NCBI RefSeq assembly: GCF_018131225.1
Contig: NZ_JAFCMM010000006.1
Location: 248,001-312,000, forward strand
Source of the DNA: Bradyrhizobium sp. U87765 SZCCT0048
Lineage (GTDB): Bacteria; Pseudomonadota; Alphaproteobacteria; Rhizobiales; Xanthobacteraceae
Direction of reading: 5' to 3'
Length of the DNA stretch: 64,000 bases
A model generated the notes under the pieces. That model searched no databases and had not been told where the DNA came from. It saw only the letters and a list, made by a program, of their open reading frames with translations. Made by a program: the position numbers and the translations under genes. Within the stretch, counting starts at the first letter, position 1, and each line of letters opens with the position of its first letter. Below are positions 42,593 to 51,178 of this stretch, one piece after another.

Positions 42593-45500
42593 TCAGCCGA
42601 GGCGGCCGGCGGCGTGGGCGAGCAGGGTGTAGACGAGGCCGGTGTCGGACGTCAGGTAGCCGCGCAGGTTGGCGGCACCGCGATCGTCACGCGCAACGTC
42701 GTCGAGCAGCCGCTCGAACTCGTCGATGTAGCGGTCGACCGTCTGCTTGAAGCCGCGGTCGGCGCGATACTTGCGGCTGACCTCGTCGAAGGCCTTCTGG
42801 CCCGCGGGAGTGTAAAGGCGCTTGCTGAACGCCTTGCGCTCGCCGCGCTGATAGCGGTCCCACATTTCGGCGGCGAGATCGCGGTCCATGAGACGGGCGA
42901 TGTCGACCGTCAGCGAGTCCAGCGGATTGCCGCTGCTGGCCGGGCGGGCGGCCGGCTGCGGTGCCGGACGGCTCGGGCGCGGCGGTTCGGCGTCGGCGCG
43001 GTTGAGCAGGCCCGACAGCCACCCGTCGCCATTCTGCTCGGCGCTCGGGCTCACCGGCGGCGCATCGGTGCGGCGCGGTGCCATTGGCACGCCGAGGTCC
43101 GGCGGCGGCAGGTTCGCGGTGCTGTCGCGGCGGGGCGCCGGGCGCGGAGCGGGAGCCGCGGCGGGTTCGCTGCGGCCGCCGATCGCGAGGATCGCGGGCT
43201 CTTCCTCGCGCGGCGCCTGGTAGGCGCGGCTGCTGGCGCTGCTGGTGGTGGCGACGTCGAGGCCGCGGCCATGGCGGGCGACGATGCGGTTGAGCTCGGC
43301 GAGCGCCTCGATCTGGTCGACGATGACCTTGCGCATCTGCGAGGTGCTCTCGGCGGCCTCCTGCGGGATCTCGAGCACGCCGCGGCGCAGTTCGGTGCGC
43401 GTCGCCTCGAGTTTCTGCTGCATCTCCGACGCCATCTGCTTCATGCCCTGGACGACGGACGCGAAGCGCTCGGTCGATTGCTTGAACAGCGTTTCGGCCT
43501 GCTTGACGTTCTGCTCGTAGAGCTCGCTCATCGCCTCCGAGGTGAGGCGGCGTTCGTCCTCGGCGGCGGTACGCACCGCCTCGAACTGCCGCGAGATTGC
43601 GGTGGCGCCGGCGCCGGCGGTCTCCGCCACCACGCGGGCGATGTCGCGGGCGCGGGATTCGGCGGCGGCGAGCGACTCGTCGAGCAGGCCGGTGAAGCGC
43701 GTCAGGCGCTGGTCGAGGTCGGTGGTGCGCAGGTCGATGGTGGTCACCAGCGATTCCAGGTCTGCCTTGCGCTCCGACACGGTCTGGTGGGTGCTCTTGT
43801 TGCTCTTCTCCACCAGCGCCGCGGCTTCGGTCAGCATCTGGCCGTGAGCGGCGAACTGGCCCGACAGTGCGCCGAGGTTTTCAAGTGCCTTCGAGGTCTT
43901 GGTGGTGAAGACGTTGAGCTGGTCTTCCAGCGTGCTGGTGGCGACGCCGTTGCGCGAGGTGACGTCGTTCATGGTGGTGACGAAGTCGGCGACGCGGGTC
44001 ACCAGCGCCTGTTCCAGCGAGTTGAGGTTGTCGTGGGCGCCGGTCAGCACCTCCTGCAGCAGGATGTTGCCCTCGCGCAGCCGCTCGAACAGCGCGACGG
44101 TGTCGGTGCGCAGGATCTTGCTGGTTTCCTGCATCTCGGTGACGGCGGCGCTCGCCACCTGGCGCGACTGGTCGATCGCCGCGCGGGTGGTCTGCTCGAT
44201 GTCGCGCAGCGACTTGTTGATCGCGCCGGTGGCGATCTCGCTGGCGTTGGTGATGGTGCGGGCGAGGTCGGCGCTGTTCTTGACGAGCCCCTGCGAGAAC
44301 AGGGTGCCCTTGTTCTCGATCGCCTTGAGCGCGTCGTCGGTGACGCGGGTGATGTCGATGTTGATCTGGTTGCTGCGGTCGCCGAGCGCCTGCACCAGCG
44401 AGCCGCGCGAGGCGTCGACCATCTGCGCGAGGCGGTCGGCCTGCTGCTTGACGCCGGACACGATCTCCTCGGTCTTGCCGAGCAGCACCGTGCCGAACTG
44501 GCCGGTCACCGTGATCACCGAGCGCTCGATCTCGCCCGAGGTGGTCTTGATCTTGGTGCTGGCGTCGTTGGAGGCGGTGATCAGCGCGGTGCTGGCATCC
44601 TTCGAGGCATCGATCAGCGATGCCTTCGCGGCGCTGGCGGTGGCGAGCAGCGAGGCGCCGACGTCGCCCGAGGTCGCGGTCAGGGCCGTCGAGGCCTGAT
44701 GCGAGGCGGCGACGATGGCGTTGTGGGCCTCGCGGGAGCTCGCCTGCAGCGCTTCGCTGGCGGTGGTCGCCACCGAGCTGATGGTGCGCTCGATATCGGC
44801 CGAGACCGTCCGGAGATGGCCGGCGGCGTCGGTCGAGGCGGTTGCCAGCGTGGTCTGGGCGTCGCGCACACTGGCGACGATGGACTCGGCGGTCGTGCTG
44901 CCGGCGTAGGCGACCGAACGCTCGATCTCGCCGCTCAGCGCCTTGATGTGGTTGGCCGCTTCCGACGAGCTCAGCAGCAGGGTGTTCTGCACCTCGCGGG
45001 CGCTGTTGAGGATCGATGCGGCGGTGGCATTGCCGGCCGACGACAGCGTCTGCTCGATATCGGCGGTCAGGCTCCTGACCTGGTTGGCGGTGTCGGAGGT
45101 CGCCGACAGCAGCGTGGTCTGGGCCTCGCGGGCCTTCGACAGCACGGCCTCGACGGTTTCCACGCCGGCGGTCGCGAGCATGCGTTCGACCTCGGCCGAC
45201 AGGCTGCGCGCCTGGGCGTTGGCGTCGGACGACATGCTGATCAGCGTGCTCTGCGCCTCGCGGACGCTCGCCAGCACGGCCTCGGTGGTCGCCGAGGTGG
45301 CGGTGGCGAGGGCATGGGCGATCTCGCCGGCCAGCGTGCGGGCACGGGTCGTCGCCTCGTCGGAGCCGGCGATCAGCGCAGCCTGGGCCTCGCGTGAGGT
45401 CGCGAGCAGGGCGTTCGTGGCGCTTGCGCTCGACAGGCTGAGCGTCTGCTCGGCCTCGGCGGCGGCGTTGCGGATCTGGCTGCCGACGTCGGTCGAGACG

Positions 45501-48214
45501 TTGAGCAGCGACTCGTGGGCGAGGCGGGCGTTGTTCTGGATCGAGTCCGCCGTGTTGCTCATCAGCGCCAGCAGCGAGCGCTCGGCATCGTCGACGCGGG
45601 CGCGGATGCCCTGGGTGAGCTCCTCGGTGCGGGCCACCAGTACATCGCTGGCTTCGCGGCCGGTGGTCTCGAAGCGGCCGGCGACCGTCTCGATGCGGGT
45701 GCCGAGCAGGTTCTCGAACTGCGTGACGCGCGTCTCGATGTCGCTGGCGACGGCCCCGGCGCGGCTCTCCAGCCCGTCATGGATGGCCTGGAAGCGGGCG
45801 GTGACGCTGTCGGCGAGGTTGGCGGTGCGGCCATCGACGGCCTCGGTGAGGCTGGCGATGCGCTGGTCGATCGCGTCGATGGTGTGATGGGTGCCCTGGG
45901 CGAGGGTCGAGGTCAGGGTGGCGATGCGGGTGTCGAGCGCCGAGGTGACCGCGCTGACGCGGCTGTCGAGCGTTTCGGTCATCGCGGCGGTACGGTTGTC
46001 GAGGGCTTCGGTGACCGTCGAGATGCGGCCGTCCAGCGTCTCGGTGACCGCGGCGACGCGGCTGTCGAGGGCCGCCGTGACACCGCTGACACGCTGGTCG
46101 ATGGTCGTGATCGCGAAGTGGGTGCCCTGGGCGAGCGTCGAGGTGAGGGTGTTGATGCGGCTGTCGAGGGCTTCGACCGCCTGGGCGGTGCCGTCGGTGA
46201 GCGAGGACGACAGCGCGGCGATGCGGCCGTCGAGGGCGCCGAGCGCCTGCGCGGTACCGTCGGTGACGACGGTCGACAGCGCGGCCGCCTTCTCGTTGAG
46301 GGCGGCGAGCGCCTGGCTGGTGCCACCGTTCAGCGTGTCGGTGAGGGTGTGCAGGCGGTCGTCGATGGTCGCGGTGACCGACTGGGCGCGGCTGTCGAAC
46401 GAGGTCTCCAGCGTCTTGAGGCGGCTGTCGATGGCGTCGTCGAACGCCTTGATGCGGGTGTCGAGCGACAGGTCGAGATGGGTAACGCGCGATTCCAGCG
46501 TGGTTTCGAACGAGGCGAGGCGCTGGTCGAGCGCGCCGTGGATGTCGCCGGCGCGGGCGGTGACGCGGTTGTCGAAGGTGTCGACATAGGTCTTGAGCGT
46601 GTCGGCGATGTGCTGCGTGCGCTCGCCCATGCGATCAACGATCTCGCCGCCGAAGGTTTTCACCGTGCGGTCGAACTCGGAGATATGGCGGGTGATCAGT
46701 GCGCCCAGCGTGCCGCTGTCGCGCGCGAAACGCTCGGCGAGCTCGCTGCCCTGGACGCGCATCAGGTCGTCGAACGCGTTCATCTGCGCGCTGAGGCTGT
46801 CGTGCGCGGTCTCGGTCTGGTTGACGACGCGGGCGACAAGGGTGTTGACGGTGTTGTCGAGCGAAGCGCTCGCCTTGTCGCCGCTCGCCGCGATGCGGCT
46901 GGCGAGGCGCTGGCCGGCTTCGTCGACCTTGGCGGCGAGATCGCCGCTGCGCAGCTCGAGTTCGAGCAGCAGCGATTCGCTCGAGGTCTTGAGCGAGTCG
47001 TGGACGAGCTCGGTGCGCTCGGAAATGCTGTCGACGATGTTGGCGGACTGGTCGGCGAACTCGCGGGTGACGCGGTCGATGCGCTCGTTGAGCATGTCGT
47101 GAACGCGATCGGCGAGGTCGACGAACTCCTCGTGCACGGCGCCGGTCTTGAAGTTGAGGCTGGCGGTCAGGCGCTCGCTGGCGTCGAGCACGGCGCGGGT
47201 GGTCTGCGAGGAGGCTTCCTCGAGGCGGTCGAGCAGGTCGCCGCCGCGCTCGCCAAGCGCCAGGATCATGGTGTCGCCGGCGGTGCTCAGCGCCTGGGTG
47301 ATGTGCTGGCCGCGCTCCTCGAGCGCGGTGGTGATGGTGCGGGCGACCTCGTCGACGCGCGAGGCGATGGCGTCGCTGATCACCGCGATATCCTGACGCA
47401 GGTCGATCTGCACGCCGGAAATGGCGCTGCGCACCTGCTCGGCCTGGCCGACGAGGTTGTCGCGCTGGTGGGCGATGTCCTGGAGCAGGGCGCGGATGCG
47501 CACCTCGTTGTCGCTGTAGGCGCGCTCGAGCGCCGCGACCTCGTTGGCGACGAGGGTTTCGAGTTCGCCGGCACGCGCGATCGCGCGCTCGATGCCGTCG
47601 CCCATGGCCGCGACCTCGCGGCGCACGGCCTGGCCGACGGTGACCATGGAGTCGCTGGTCGCGCCCTCGGGCTCTGAGAAGCGGATCGCCACCTGCGCCA
47701 TCGACTGTGCGATCATGCGCAGCTCCTGGCCGCGCCAGGCGAGGTTGGCGACGAAGAAGAACAGCAGGATCGGCGCGAACAGCAGCGCGATCAGGCCGAC
47801 CATCGCCAGCGTACCGCCGGGACCCTGGCCGAGCAGGGCCTGCAGCGAAGGCAGGAAGCTGATGATCAGGAGGCCGGCGCCGGTGAGCCAGACGCCCGAG
47901 AACAGGGCGGCAAGGGTATAGAGGTTGCGGCCGGGACGGCCCTTCTGGATCGCCTGCAGCAGCTGGCCGATGGTTTCGCGGTCGTCATTGGCGGCGCGGC
48001 GCGGCGGCAGCTCGTCGGCCACCGGGAACACCGGGCGGTCCTCCGGCGCGATCGGCTTGTCGTGGAACGGGTCGCTGGCGGGCGTGGCTCCGCTGTCGCG
48101 GCGTGAAGACGCCTCCGGCTCGCTCGGGGCCACGTCGCTGATGTTCAGCGCTTCCTGGATGGCCGAGAGAGCAACTTCGGTGGGGTCTTTCACCTTCTTC
48201 GGAGTATTCGCCAT
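42593..48214 (-). CDS. GPR/RgsE-like giant polar-growth protein with hendecad rod
   Basis: A 1873-residue protein. The N-terminus (1-95) is soluble and Pro/acidic-rich. Two membrane helices follow at 98-124 and 135-159. Residues 221-1342 are a continuous helical rod of 11-residue repeats, and more coiled coil runs to about 1610. A Pro/Arg-rich linker (1640-1740) leads to a conserved-looking C-terminal domain (about 1760-1873) with MWDRYQRGERKAFSKRLYT. Layout and size match GPR of Agrobacterium and RgsE of Sinorhizobium, which form a ring at the growth pole and are needed for unipolar growth in Rhizobiales. Automatic labels are often apolipoprotein A1/A4/E because of the 11-mers. An HPt gene lies divergently upstream. 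Orthology is inferred from architecture, not alignment. Confidence 0.8.
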   Translation of the reverse strand: MANTPKKVKDPTEVALSAIQEALNISDVAPSEPEASSRRDSGATPASDPFHDKPIAPEDRPVFPVADELPPRRAANDDRETIGQLLQAIQKGRPGRNLYTLAALFSGVWLTGAGLLIISFLPSLQALLGQGPGGTLAMVGLIALLFAPILLFFFVANLAWRGQELRMIAQSMAQVAIRFSEPEGATSDSMVTVGQAVRREVAAMGDGIERAIARAGELETLVANEVAALERAYSDNEVRIRALLQDIAHQRDNLVGQAEQVRSAISGVQIDLRQDIAVISDAIASRVDEVARTITTALEERGQHITQALSTAGDTMILALGERGGDLLDRLEEASSQTTRAVLDASERLTASLNFKTGAVHEEFVDLADRVHDMLNERIDRVTREFADQSANIVDSISERTELVHDSLKTSSESLLLELELRSGDLAAKVDEAGQRLASRIAASGDKASASLDNTVNTLVARVVNQTETAHDSLSAQMNAFDDLMRVQGSELAERFARDSGTLGALITRHISEFDRTVKTFGGEIVDRMGERTQHIADTLKTYVDTFDNRVTARAGDIHGALDQRLASFETTLESRVTHLDLSLDTRIKAFDDAIDSRLKTLETSFDSRAQSVTATIDDRLHTLTDTLNGGTSQALAALNEKAAALSTVVTDGTAQALGALDGRIAALSSSLTDGTAQAVEALDSRINTLTSTLAQGTHFAITTIDQRVSGVTAALDSRVAAVTETLDGRISTVTEALDNRTAAMTETLDSRVSAVTSALDTRIATLTSTLAQGTHHTIDAIDQRIASLTEAVDGRTANLADSVTARFQAIHDGLESRAGAVASDIETRVTQFENLLGTRIETVAGRFETTGREASDVLVARTEELTQGIRARVDDAERSLLALMSNTADSIQNNARLAHESLLNVSTDVGSQIRNAAAEAEQTLSLSSASATNALLATSREAQAALIAGSDEATTRARTLAGEIAHALATATSATTEAVLASVREAQSTLISMSSDANAQARSLSAEVERMLATAGVETVEAVLSKAREAQTTLLSATSDTANQVRSLTADIEQTLSSAGNATAASILNSAREVQNTLLLSSSEAANHIKALSGEIERSVAYAGSTTAESIVASVRDAQTTLATASTDAAGHLRTVSADIERTISSVATTASEALQASSREAHNAIVAASHQASTALTATSGDVGASLLATASAAKASLIDASKDASTALITASNDASTKIKTTSGEIERSVITVTGQFGTVLLGKTEEIVSGVKQQADRLAQMVDASRGSLVQALGDRSNQINIDITRVTDDALKAIENKGTLFSQGLVKNSADLARTITNASEIATGAINKSLRDIEQTTRAAIDQSRQVASAAVTEMQETSKILRTDTVALFERLREGNILLQEVLTGAHDNLNSLEQALVTRVADFVTTMNDVTSRNGVATSTLEDQLNVFTTKTSKALENLGALSGQFAAHGQMLTEAAALVEKSNKSTHQTVSERKADLESLVTTIDLRTTDLDQRLTRFTGLLDESLAAAESRARDIARVVAETAGAGATAISRQFEAVRTAAEDERRLTSEAMSELYEQNVKQAETLFKQSTERFASVVQGMKQMASEMQQKLEATRTELRRGVLEIPQEAAESTSQMRKVIVDQIEALAELNRIVARHGRGLDVATTSSASSRAYQAPREEEPAILAIGGRSEPAAAPAPRPAPRRDSTANLPPPDLGVPMAPRRTDAPPVSPSAEQNGDGWLSGLLNRADAEPPRPSRPAPQPAARPASSGNPLDSLTVDIARLMDRDLAAEMWDRYQRGERKAFSKRLYTPAGQKAFDEVSRKYRADRGFKQTVDRYIDEFERLLDDVARDDRGAANLRGYLTSDTGLVYTLLAHAAGRLG
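44189..47554 (-). repeat. 102 in-phase 11-codon (33-bp) repeats within the GPR-like gene
   Basis: Residues 221-1342 can be cut into 102 blocks of exactly 11 residues with no insertion or deletion. The first residue of a block is hydrophobic in nearly every case. The most regular part (562-869) has blocks such as LDSRVAAVTET, LDGRISTVTEA, LDNRTAAMTET and IDQRIASLTEA. From about 863 to 1258 a 44-residue higher-order repeat (132 bp, four blocks) is visible. Confidence 0.9.
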
Positions 48215-48709
48215 GTCAGTCTACGCCCTTGGTTTACGCGTCGGGATACCGGCGGACGGCGGCGGAGCCGGATCGTCCGTGGGTCCCCCGGGGGGAATGT
48301 GAAAGCGAAGTCGTTGGTCGCCCTCAGGGCGGCAAAGTGGCTACCGGTCTGCCGCCGAAACGCCCGTCAGTTCACAGTTTGCGTACGCCCTGGTCGCAAA
48401 ACCGGTACCCACTTTTGCGGAACGCACGCTCAAGCTTGTCCCCTACTTCTCCGAACATCCTATTGGCTCGATGCCTCGAATGAAATGGCCGGCGTTAAGA
48501 ACATTTTAATCATCGTTAACGGCGCTGTGCGTAACGCCTTCTAACTGAACGAAATTCCAAATCGCTGTGGGAATTTCCGGGTTCCCGGTGGGTGAACTGT
48601 GGCAAATTCGTGTCATTTTCATGCAACGATCCGTTAACCACCCGCGTGTTTGGCTGGCCTCGTTCGCGCTCTCGGCACGGTTGCGGGAGCGGAACCACGG
48701 ACACTGCCG
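48215..48709. other. 495-base divergent intergenic region with a repeat and a shared motif
   Basis: At 48385-48440, read on the minus strand, lies AGCGTGCGTTCCGCAAAAGT followed by GGGTACCGGTTTTGCG, a variant of the bradyrhizobial interspersed repeat. At 48574-48620 is a motif resembling one at 62551-62600 (see findings). The A/T-rich stretch 48450-48560 should contain promoters for the GPR-like gene and the HPt gene. No further gene recognised. Confidence 0.5.
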
Positions 48710-49087
48710 ATGCCTCACTCTTTCGAACGGATCGCCTGGATGCCTTCGCCGCCGCTCGTCCCCGACGACGCGCCCATCGATCTGGAGCACCTGCGCCGGA
48801 TGACCATGGGCGATGCCGAGGTCGAGCGCGAGGTGCTGGCGATGTTCGCAGCCCAGGCCAGCGAGCTGGCCGAGCGGCTCGCCACCGTGCCGGCCGACGG
48901 CGAGCGCCTCGCCCACACATTAAAAGGGTCGGCGCGGGCCATCGGGGCATTCCGCGTGGCGGACGCGGCGGCGGACCTCGAGCTGGCGATCCGGTCCGAA
49001 TGGGCGACCGCCGAGCCGATCCGGGTGCTGCGCGGCGCCGTCGCCGAGGCGCGCGGCGTGATCGACGGGCTGCTCAAGCGGTCCTGA
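48710..49087 (+). CDS. HPt-domain histidine phosphotransfer protein
   Basis: A 125-residue four-helix HPt protein that passes phosphate between histidine kinases and response regulators. The phosphorylatable His is in LAHTLKGSARAIGAF (His69). The helix before it begins APIDLEHLRRMTMGD, and the last helices are ADAAADLELAIRS and VAEARGVIDGLL. No kinase or receiver gene is adjacent. It is divergent from the GPR-like gene across about 500 bases. ChpT-like phosphotransferases are larger, so it is not that protein. Starts at 48710 or 48740 are both possible. Confidence 0.88.
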   Translation: MPHSFERIAWMPSPPLVPDDAPIDLEHLRRMTMGDAEVEREVLAMFAAQASELAERLATVPADGERLAHTLKGSARAIGAFRVADAAADLELAIRSEWATAEPIRVLRGAVAEARGVIDGLLKRS

Positions 49088-49196
49088 CGTCCGCGGGACG
49101 GGCAGGGGTCACAAAACCGTGCGCCCAACGCTGGCGCGGGGCGAGCGGACCCGTTATACGACTGCCATCTTTCCTTTTCCGGCAACACGAGTCGTC

Positions 49197-49517
49197 ATGG
49201 TCAAAATCAACTTTGTCGATCCTGCGGGCGCGACCCGCTCCGTCGACGTCGATGCGGGGGCAACCGTCATGGAAGCCGCCATCCGCAACGCCATCCCGGG
49301 GATCGAGGCCGAGTGCGGCGGCGCCTGCGCCTGCGCGACCTGCCATGTCTATGTTGACGAGGCGTGGCGCGAGAAGGTCGGCGCGCCGACGCCGATGGAA
49401 GAGGATATGCTCGATTTCGGCTACGACGTGCGCCCGAACTCGCGCCTGTCCTGCCAGATCAAGGTCACCGCGGAGCTCGACGGCCTCGTCGTCACGACGC
49501 CCGAGCGGCAGGCCTGA
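49197..49517 (+). CDS. [2Fe-2S] ferredoxin, adrenodoxin type
   Basis: A 106-residue electron carrier. Cluster ligands are Cys40, Cys46, Cys49 and Cys86 (C-x5-C-x2-C and a distal Cys) in ECGGACACATCHVYV and SRLSCQIKV. The MLDFGYDVRPNSRLSCQ region is typical of the vertebrate-type/adrenodoxin class that serves cytochrome P450 or Rieske oxygenases in Rhodopseudomonas and relatives. A ferredoxin-NADP reductase gene lies 1.7 kb downstream, a likely electron donor. No P450 is in the window. Confidence 0.93.
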   Translation: MVKINFVDPAGATRSVDVDAGATVMEAAIRNAIPGIEAECGGACACATCHVYVDEAWREKVGAPTPMEEDMLDFGYDVRPNSRLSCQIKVTAELDGLVVTTPERQA

Positions 49518-49566
49518 GCGGCGGTCAGCGCCGCCTTCCGACGACGACATGCGCGCGGGCACGCCG

Positions 49567-50547
49567 TTACGGCGTTCCCGCCCTGATCGACCAACCGCCC
49601 AGATCGGCGAGACGGCATTCCGTCGGCGTCATTCCGAACGTCGACCGGAACACGCGATAGAACGTGGCGATGCTGTCGAAGCCGCAGGCCAGTGCGATGT
49701 CCGCGACCTGCTGGTCCGGCATGGCGGCGAGCCGACGCCGCGCCTCGGTCAGCCGCAGCGCCGTCATTGTGCGCGCCACGCTTTTTCCCGTCGGTTCGAA
49801 CACCAGATGCAGTTGGCGGATCGAGACGCCGAGCCATGCCGCGACCATGGCCGGCGTCAGGTCCGGCCGGTGCAGATTGCGCATGATCAACTCGTGCGCG
49901 GCATGGCGGTAGCCGGTGTGCAGCGCCGCACGGCTCTCGGGCATGCCCGGTGTCGCGCTGCCGCGCGCCAGCAGGGCGAGCTGGGCGAGATGGCTGACCG
50001 CGAGATCGGCGTCGACGGCGTCCGGCGGCCGCTGCGCCAGCGCGTTGAAGGAGGCCAGAGCCAGCCGGGTGTATTTGCTCGTGGCGGGCAGCGGCGCGGC
50101 GGCGAGGTCGCGCAGGCCCTTGACCGGACTGTCGAGCGCCGCGAGCGGGATCTTCACGGTGCGAAACAGAAAGCCGTCGGCACGCTGCGGCGTCCCTGCC
50201 ATCGGCAGATCCGAAAAGCTCAGCGCCAGGGCGCCTTCATCGATGAAGGAGACGCGGTCGCGGCCGGTGTCGAGCCAGCCCGGCCCGCGGATCTGCAGGC
50301 CGATGCACAGGCTGTCGCCGGTGACGCGCGCGATGTCCTGCTTGGTGCGGCTGACGCGATAGGACGACGCCTCCATCTCCGCAAGCGTGCTCTGTCCCAC
50401 CATCCGGGCGGAGAAGCGTCCACTGAATGCGGGACGGCGCTCGCGCGCCAGCTCGATGGTGACGCCGAACAGGTTTCTGGCACGCACCTCGCACCAATGG
50501 TCGAAGCGCTCGTGCGGCAGGAGACCACTGGTGTCGAACTGGATCAT
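49567..50547 (-). CDS. AraC-family transcriptional regulator
   Basis: A 326-residue regulator. The N-terminal half (about 1-200) resembles the AraC-binding-like domain of NphR/FeaR proteins (HERFDHWCEVRARNLFGVTIE). The C-terminal 100 residues hold two helix-turn-helix units: TPAMVAAWLGVSIRQLHLVF and VADIALACGFDSIATFYRVF, then RSTFGMTPTECR, the AraC signature. It starts 6 bases after the thioesterase stop, so the two genes form an operon and the regulator may respond to an aromatic or acyl compound. Confidence 0.9.
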   Translation of the reverse strand: MIQFDTSGLLPHERFDHWCEVRARNLFGVTIELARERRPAFSGRFSARMVGQSTLAEMEASSYRVSRTKQDIARVTGDSLCIGLQIRGPGWLDTGRDRVSFIDEGALALSFSDLPMAGTPQRADGFLFRTVKIPLAALDSPVKGLRDLAAAPLPATSKYTRLALASFNALAQRPPDAVDADLAVSHLAQLALLARGSATPGMPESRAALHTGYRHAAHELIMRNLHRPDLTPAMVAAWLGVSIRQLHLVFEPTGKSVARTMTALRLTEARRRLAAMPDQQVADIALACGFDSIATFYRVFRSTFGMTPTECRLADLGGWSIRAGTP

Positions 50548-50553
50548 GGCGCT

Positions 50554-51006
50554 TCAGCTCTTCTCGCCCCGCCGCAGCCAGGGCTGGAATTTGGCGATGA
50601 CGTCGGCGGGAAGCGGCGCCGGCTTGCGGGTGTGACGGTCGACCAGGACGGTGATCGCCACCGCCGAGGCGGCACAGGCGCCATTGTGGAAGATCACCTG
50701 GTCGTAGGTCACCGAGGTGCGCCCGAGCCGTGACACCGCAAGGCCGAGCTCCACCGTGCCCGGCCAATGCACCTCCGCCTTGAAGTCGATGGCGAGATGC
50801 GCCAGCACCCAGCTCAGGCCCTCCGGCATCAGGCCGAAGGCCGGGGCGCGGATCAGCGACACCCGGCTGGTCTCGAAATAGACCGCGAAGCTCGTATTGT
50901 TGACATGCTGATTGGGATCCTGGTCGCCAAAGCGCACATTGTCCGTCAGGCGGTAGGGATAGTCGTCGAGGCGGATCACGGGCTTGGACGGGCCGGGCTG
51001 GCTCAC
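50554..51006 (-). CDS. acyl-CoA thioesterase of the hotdog (4HBT/YbgC-like) family
   Basis: A 150-residue hotdog-fold thioesterase. The segment NVRFGDQDPNQHVNNTSFAVYFETSR carries the Asp and Asn/His positions of the 4-hydroxybenzoyl-CoA thioesterase family. It is followed by LAIDFKAEVHWPGTVELGLAV and a typical beta-hairpin end. The start is a GTG at 51006 with GGAG nine bases upstream. It precedes the AraC gene in a two-gene unit divergent from the ferredoxin-NADP reductase gene. The acyl substrate is unknown. Confidence 0.82.
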   Translation of the reverse strand: MSQPGPSKPVIRLDDYPYRLTDNVRFGDQDPNQHVNNTSFAVYFETSRVSLIRAPAFGLMPEGLSWVLAHLAIDFKAEVHWPGTVELGLAVSRLGRTSVTYDQVIFHNGACAASAVAITVLVDRHTRKPAPLPADVIAKFQPWLRRGEKS

Positions 51007-51178
51007 GCGAGGGTCTCCGGGACATCGGGGCGTCGAACGGGGCTGTTTTGGCCGAGACCGCGCCGTCCCGCAAGGGGGGCGGCGCCCGGCCGTGCTGGAC
51101 ACGGGCGGCGCTCTCGTCGAAGATGCCGCGAACGAGTTCTTGCCCGACTGCATTTTCCCGAAGGAAGAAGATTGAGCA

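Noticed and set aside
42614..47677. Long plus-strand open frames (up to about 927 codons) opposite the GPR-like gene
   Set aside because: They mirror the G/C-ended codons of the real gene, encode Gly/Arg/Val/Asp-rich low-complexity protein and have no family signature.
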